This document shows positions 8,178 to 11,329 of a DNA stretch of 11,329 bases, in pieces. Location: NCBI GenBank assembly GCA_003550305.1, contig QKYT01000568.1:1-11329 (forward strand), read 5' to 3'. A program made the position numbers and the translations under genes. This stretch comes from Glomus cerebriforme. Taxonomy: Eukaryota; Glomeromycota; Glomeromycetes; Glomerales; Glomeraceae. The notes under the pieces are model-generated. The model saw nothing but the letters and a program-made list of their open reading frames with translations. It did no database searches and was not told where the DNA came from. How positions within the stretch are numbered: the first letter of the stretch is position 1; each line of letters opens with the position of its first letter.

Positions 8178-8486
8178 TAACATACATACTTTCGAGCAAT
8201 AAAAAATTAGTATGTACGGTCTAAAAATTATTACCAATCGCCACAAGAAAATAATTGACTACATTTCGCAGGTCACTCAGTATCCTAAACGTTTTTTATT
8301 TGCAATACATTAAGCTAAAATAAATTACACGAGCCCTGGGTATATGATGTCATTCTATGACTGTAGACTATTTAATATACATGATTATTGATATTTCTCT
8401 ATTCTAGCTTTTTTTCTTTGAGGCAAAGTTCGAGACGTAGTCCATAATACATGCTATGTCATATGATAATCGTGAAGACTCTTCAC
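8178..8486. other. AT-rich spacer, nothing recognised
   Basis: No gene or RNA seen. Its right end is a perfect 15-base palindrome, GTGAAGA-c-TCTTCAC at 8472-8486, which directly abuts the flanking duplication of the fold-back element. Confidence 0.5.
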
Positions 8487-8495
8487 ACTTCCAAC

Positions 8496-8593
8496 TATAC
8501 TTGCCGTCCATATTCAAAAAAGGAAATTGTAACAATGCACTTGCCGATCATTTATTGTTGTAATTTCCTTTTTTGAATATGGGCGGCAAGTAT
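8496..8593. mobile_element. 98-bp fold-back miniature element (MITE) with 9-bp flanking duplication
   Basis: Two 41-base arms (8496-8536 and 8554-8594), starting tatacttgccgtcc and ending gggcggcaagtata, pair along their full length around a 17-base loop. There are three mismatches, and each is a G-U wobble if the plus strand is transcribed. The direct repeat acttccaac lies flush on both sides (8487-8495 and 8594-8602); the right copy shares one base with the arm. A 9-bp duplication is typical of Mutator-like elements. The terminal TATACTTG could alternatively be a Tc1/mariner end with a TA target. The element is far too short to encode anything. Confidence 0.85.
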
Positions 8594-8800
8594 ACTTCCA
8601 ACCAATAGAAGTGGGATCTACCAGCTAATCATATGATAAACTTAATTTCAATATACTTACTGCATATGAATGTCACCTGATATCAACTGCGCATCCAATT
8701 CCACTTGATTTTGCATAAGCCACCCATGTGATTCAAAAAAAGAAATATACCTATGTGATGTTTCAGTCTATGCAAGTATGCGATTCACCCAATTATTCTC

Positions 8801-9878
8801 CTAGGCAGTTGCCGGAGAGATAATAGAATTCATCACTGACTGAGGTGCAGGATCATCAAAATATGTCTCATGCTCCTCGAGAACTTCTATGAATATTTTA
8901 TCAAAATTGTCATCATTTACTTTAGGCCTAGTTGGTATTTTTTCCTCCAACTTCACTAATCGAGCCATTTTTTCATGCAGGAGCTTTTCATAAAGTTCAT
9001 GATCATACTTATCATTGGAGTCGTCATCGGATTTCTCTGATTCCTCCACTTCAGAATCACCAGAAATGTTTTTATTATCTGACTTAAAATAATCTGTATC
9101 ATTATTATACGAATCTGACTCCTCAAAATATACATCATCATTTGAAGTGACAGTATTCGGGCAGGACCCTGGCTAAAATCTCAGTCATGTGACTTAATAC
9201 TTCTTCCACATCAGTGTTATCATTATTTTCATTTTGGTCATTATGCTTGGAGAAATTATCTATGATATCTTGAACTTTATTATTAGTCAACTCAGAAATA
9301 AAGTTCACGCTATATGTTATAATATACTTAATATTGTTTATATTTACCTTTTCAAATAATTTATATATTTTTACAGCTTTCTGAGTTTTTCTTTGTAAGT
9401 TTTTATGGGAGATTTCTGGGAGACGCAATTCTGTCTTTTCAAATTGTTGCTTTTGCAACATGAATAGGTGTTCCAACATTTTATCATAAATTATTTCCTT
9501 TGCCTTATTTTCACCTATTTTGTCTTTTTCATTTTGTACAATCACACTAACCTGGATTAAAAATTCTTTTCCATAATAATATCAGCGCAAAATCTCTTCC
9601 TGATTGGCATGAATTGCACCATATTTAGTATCATCCGCCTTATCAAATAATTGCGCTAGAGAAAGCAATGAATCTGTAGATAAATCTTGATTGAGATTCT
9701 CAATTGAAATTACATCGCAAAGAGTGACTTTGTTACTCGATTGGACATCATCCTTAATACTATCAGCTATCATTTGTATAATATTTTCTGCACCTTTCTT
9801 TCTATGGCTATTTTGGCCAGAGTTCCCAGCTGAAATTTTAGTCTTAGGATTTGATACCTCCGATAAGGATAATACCAT
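8801..9878 (-). pseudogene. Broken member of an expanded fungal family (AENIIQ ... KIYKLFEK ... acidic C-terminus)
   Basis: ATG at 9876-9878. Recognisable blocks in order are KKGAENIIQMIADSIKDDVQ, NKVTLCDVISIENLN, LSLAQLFDKADDTKYGAIHA, YYYGKEFLIQVSVIVQNEKD, KAKEIIYDKMLEHLFMLQK, RKTQKAVKIYKLFEKV and YIITYSVNFISELTN. An acidic tail follows (ESDSYNNDTDYFKSDN, VEESEKSDDDSNDKYDHE). A TGA at 9582-9584, where I expect a tryptophan (EEILR-W-YYYGK), splits it. The acidic tail is in another frame, so a frameshift or unplaced intron lies near 9138-9170. I recognise the family as abundant in Rhizophagus; it is helical and its role is unknown. The N-terminus looks shorter than usual. Confidence 0.72.
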
Positions 9879-9884
9879 AATACC

Positions 9885-10040
9885 CTAATTGTGGATTAAT
9901 TGTGATTTGCGATATTGCAGAATATTGCAGATTTTAAAGTCTAAATATCTAATTCGCAATAATCTGTAATTCATAATTAATCTGCAATGTTGTAATTAGT
10001 TCACAATATCTTAATTAGTCTACAATATCGTAATTACCAT
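9885..10040. repeat. Degenerate AT-rich tandem repeat (~19 bp unit)
   Basis: Imperfect units such as taattagttcacaatatct and taattagtctacaatatcg follow each other, with looser copies (taattcgcaataatctg, taatctgcaatgttg) on the left. The array lies between the divergently placed family pseudogene (-) and the transposase pseudogene (+). It may be the subterminal repeat region of the hAT element, since such elements often carry short repeated transposase-binding motifs. That role is inferred. Confidence 0.6.
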
Positions 10041-10133
10041 AACGTGCATAATTCATAAATACATTATACTTTATACGTCATGATTTACATAAGATAATCT
10101 CTATGCATAATGTATCACAAGATTATACATTTC

Positions 10134-10142
10134 TATATAAAG
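10134..10142 (+). promoter_or_regulatory. TATA box of the transposase gene
   Basis: TATATAAAG lies 56 bases before the ATG at 10198 and is followed by a C/T-rich stretch (ttcttctctctcaagtctc) where transcription could start. Spacing and composition fit a core promoter of the now dead plus-strand gene. Confidence 0.5.
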
Positions 10143-10197
10143 AAGTTCTATCATCCTTTGTGTATTTTTCTTCTCTCTCAAGTCTCAAGTTTCAATA

Positions 10198-10943
10198 ATG
10201 TCTATGGAAACTAATAAAAGTGAATGTCTCTTATCAGTAGTTTGAAATGAACATATGATAAAAGGTGCTTAAATAACAAGAAGGCATTATTCTATAACTT
10301 GTAGCTACTATTACACTAATTAAAAATATGGAAAAATATATATATTGCATAAATACTTGGCTAATCATTGCAAAAATGTCCTCAAGATGTTTCTACATTT
10401 TTTGCAAGAATCATTGGAAAAAAAAGGGGAAGGAAATACATATGAAGAAGAAAGTACAAGTGATATAAATGAATCATAAAAAAAAAATAAAAATGAAATA
10501 ATGAACAGTTATCTATCTGAAATTTTTACAAGAATAATAAATTGGAAAAAGGGTATTCTAATGAAATAGACCATTCTGTAACAAAAGCTTTTATAATATG
10601 TAATGTTCTTTTTAGTGTGATCAAAAATTCATGGTTTATTGATATGCTCAAAACTCTTCAGCCAGAATATAATCCTTTAACTTGGCAAGTTTTAAGTGGA
10701 ACATTATTGGAAGCCAAATTATCTTATATAAATTTACGTATCTATAATGAATTAAGTAAAGAATCTAATTGCACAATTGGTAAAATTAGTCAACTGTCTT
10801 GATTTTTTCTGTATTAAGAGTTTATGACATTAACATTTGATTTGTTTACTATTGCATTATGTTACAATCAGCATTAGATGATTGGATGAACTCATGTAGC
10901 AATAGTATATGACTAGTATATGGGCATTCATACTTATTACGAG
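10198..10943 (+). pseudogene. Dead BED-finger hAT-family transposase, N-terminal part
   Basis: From ATG 10198: MSMETNKSECLLSVV, then NEHMIKGA and RRHYSITCSYYYTN, then KYGKIYILHKYLANHC, which is a BED zinc finger. Its second cysteine is lost (CSYY for CSYC, TAT at 10309-10311). Stops are TGA 10243-10245, TAA 10270-10272 and TAA 10321-10323. One base is missing from an A run at 10372-10376, after which CPQDVSTFFARIIGKK is read in another frame. The segment 10542-10802 is an open hAT piece (NSWFIDMLKTLQPEYNPLTW, QVLSGTLLEAKLSYINLRIY). After about 60 unplaced bases it resumes as LQSALDDWMNSCSNSI, stop TGA at 10910-10912, LVYGHSYLLR. The catalytic core and C-terminal dimerisation region are absent. 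Assignment is by family pattern from memory. Confidence 0.75.
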
Positions 10944-11113
10944 TAAAGATGGTCAACGATTCTAAAAGACTACGGTCTTATCAGTTCTACACCATAAAAA
11001 GACAGACTGGTTCATCTCAGTGTAAGACCTCAGTCTTTCAGTCTCAAATCACATGATCAAAGACTGATAAGACCATTAGTCTCACAGTCTTTTTAAAACC
11101 GATCGGTCTTTTT
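10944..11113. mobile_element. Palindromic AGTCT/AGACC-rich miniature element
   Basis: The left arm (10944-10984) and right arm (11064-11113) are imperfect inverted copies: taaagatggtc...ctaaaagact against agtctttttaaaacc...ggtcttttt. An inner perfect 11-bp pair, GGTCTTATCAG (10974-10984) and CTGATAAGACC (11064-11074), completes them. The roughly 80-base centre is itself full of agact/agtct and aagacc/ggtctt words. There is no coding capacity. It interrupts the transposase pseudogene at its right end, so it probably inserted after or during that gene's decay. I could not identify a target-site duplication. Confidence 0.65.
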
Positions 11114-11329
11114 AATTTTTTTTTATTTAAAAGGAAAAGTCTCCATACTACCCCAGGTGGTAATAAAAATTTTGCCACCCTTGAACTATTTTATTATGAT
11201 ATATTCACTAAAAATGTAATTGATGTTATTTCTATTGTAATTGCAAAACCTGAAGTCTAAAATTAAAAAAAAAATGTTAATACCGGTTCAATTTTTTTTT
11301 AAAAAACAAAAAAATATAAGTTTCACAAT
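11114..11329. other. AT-rich right flank with a short hairpin
   Basis: Homopolymer-rich sequence without a gene. A small inverted repeat, GGTGG (11156-11160) and CCACC (11175-11179), lies in aggtggtaataaaaattttgccaccct and may be a fragment of another dispersed repeat. The transposase reading frame does not resume here. Confidence 0.45.

Overview
The window looks like nuclear DNA of an arbuscular mycorrhizal fungus (Glomeromycotina, most likely Rhizophagus). This is an inference. It rests on very AT-rich DNA, short GT-AG introns with CTAAC/CTGAC branch sites, and several protein families I recognise by eye as heavily expanded in that lineage: a degenerate SAM domain, an IQ-containing repeat family, a family ending in CPFWFGRY, and a BED-finger hAT transposase. 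No database search was possible. Nothing looks bacterial, mitochondrial or viral.

Layout. Positions 1-120 hold two partial copies of a 90-bp repeat. A decayed SAM-domain gene lies at 551-796 (-). From 1009 to 3203 (-) there are two tandem, diverged and heavily broken copies of one repeat-family gene; several in-frame stops fall at the same aligned codons in both. A GC-richer block with two strong hairpins sits at 3491-3780. The only gene that looks intact is a four-exon gene at 4543-6543 (-). All its exon junctions are phase 0, giving about 587 residues: a Cys/His-rich N-terminus, a basic segment, an acidic Ser/Asp-rich linker, and a C-terminal domain with a possible PD-(D/E)XK-like pattern. 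Just upstream of its start codon lie two tandem ~163-bp units (6576-6737 and 6763-6927) with a conserved closing stem, internal hairpins and a 3' hairpin that differs by paired changes. They are the best candidate here for an undescribed structured RNA or regulatory element.

Positions 7821-8177 hold a convincing intron and one possible exon (+) of an unrecognised gene. A 98-bp fold-back element with an exact 9-bp flanking duplication is at 8496-8593. A second expanded-family pseudogene lies at 8801-9878 (-). Across an AT-rich repeat spacer with a TATA box, it is divergent from a dead BED/hAT transposase at 10198-10943 (+), which is cut off by a palindromic AGTCT/AGACC-rich element at 10944-11113.

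Overall this is one live gene in a graveyard of lineage-specific repeats. A pattern crosses the unrelated pseudogenes: wherever a tryptophan codon appears to have become a stop it is nearly always TGA and never TAG, while other stops sit mainly at glutamine positions.
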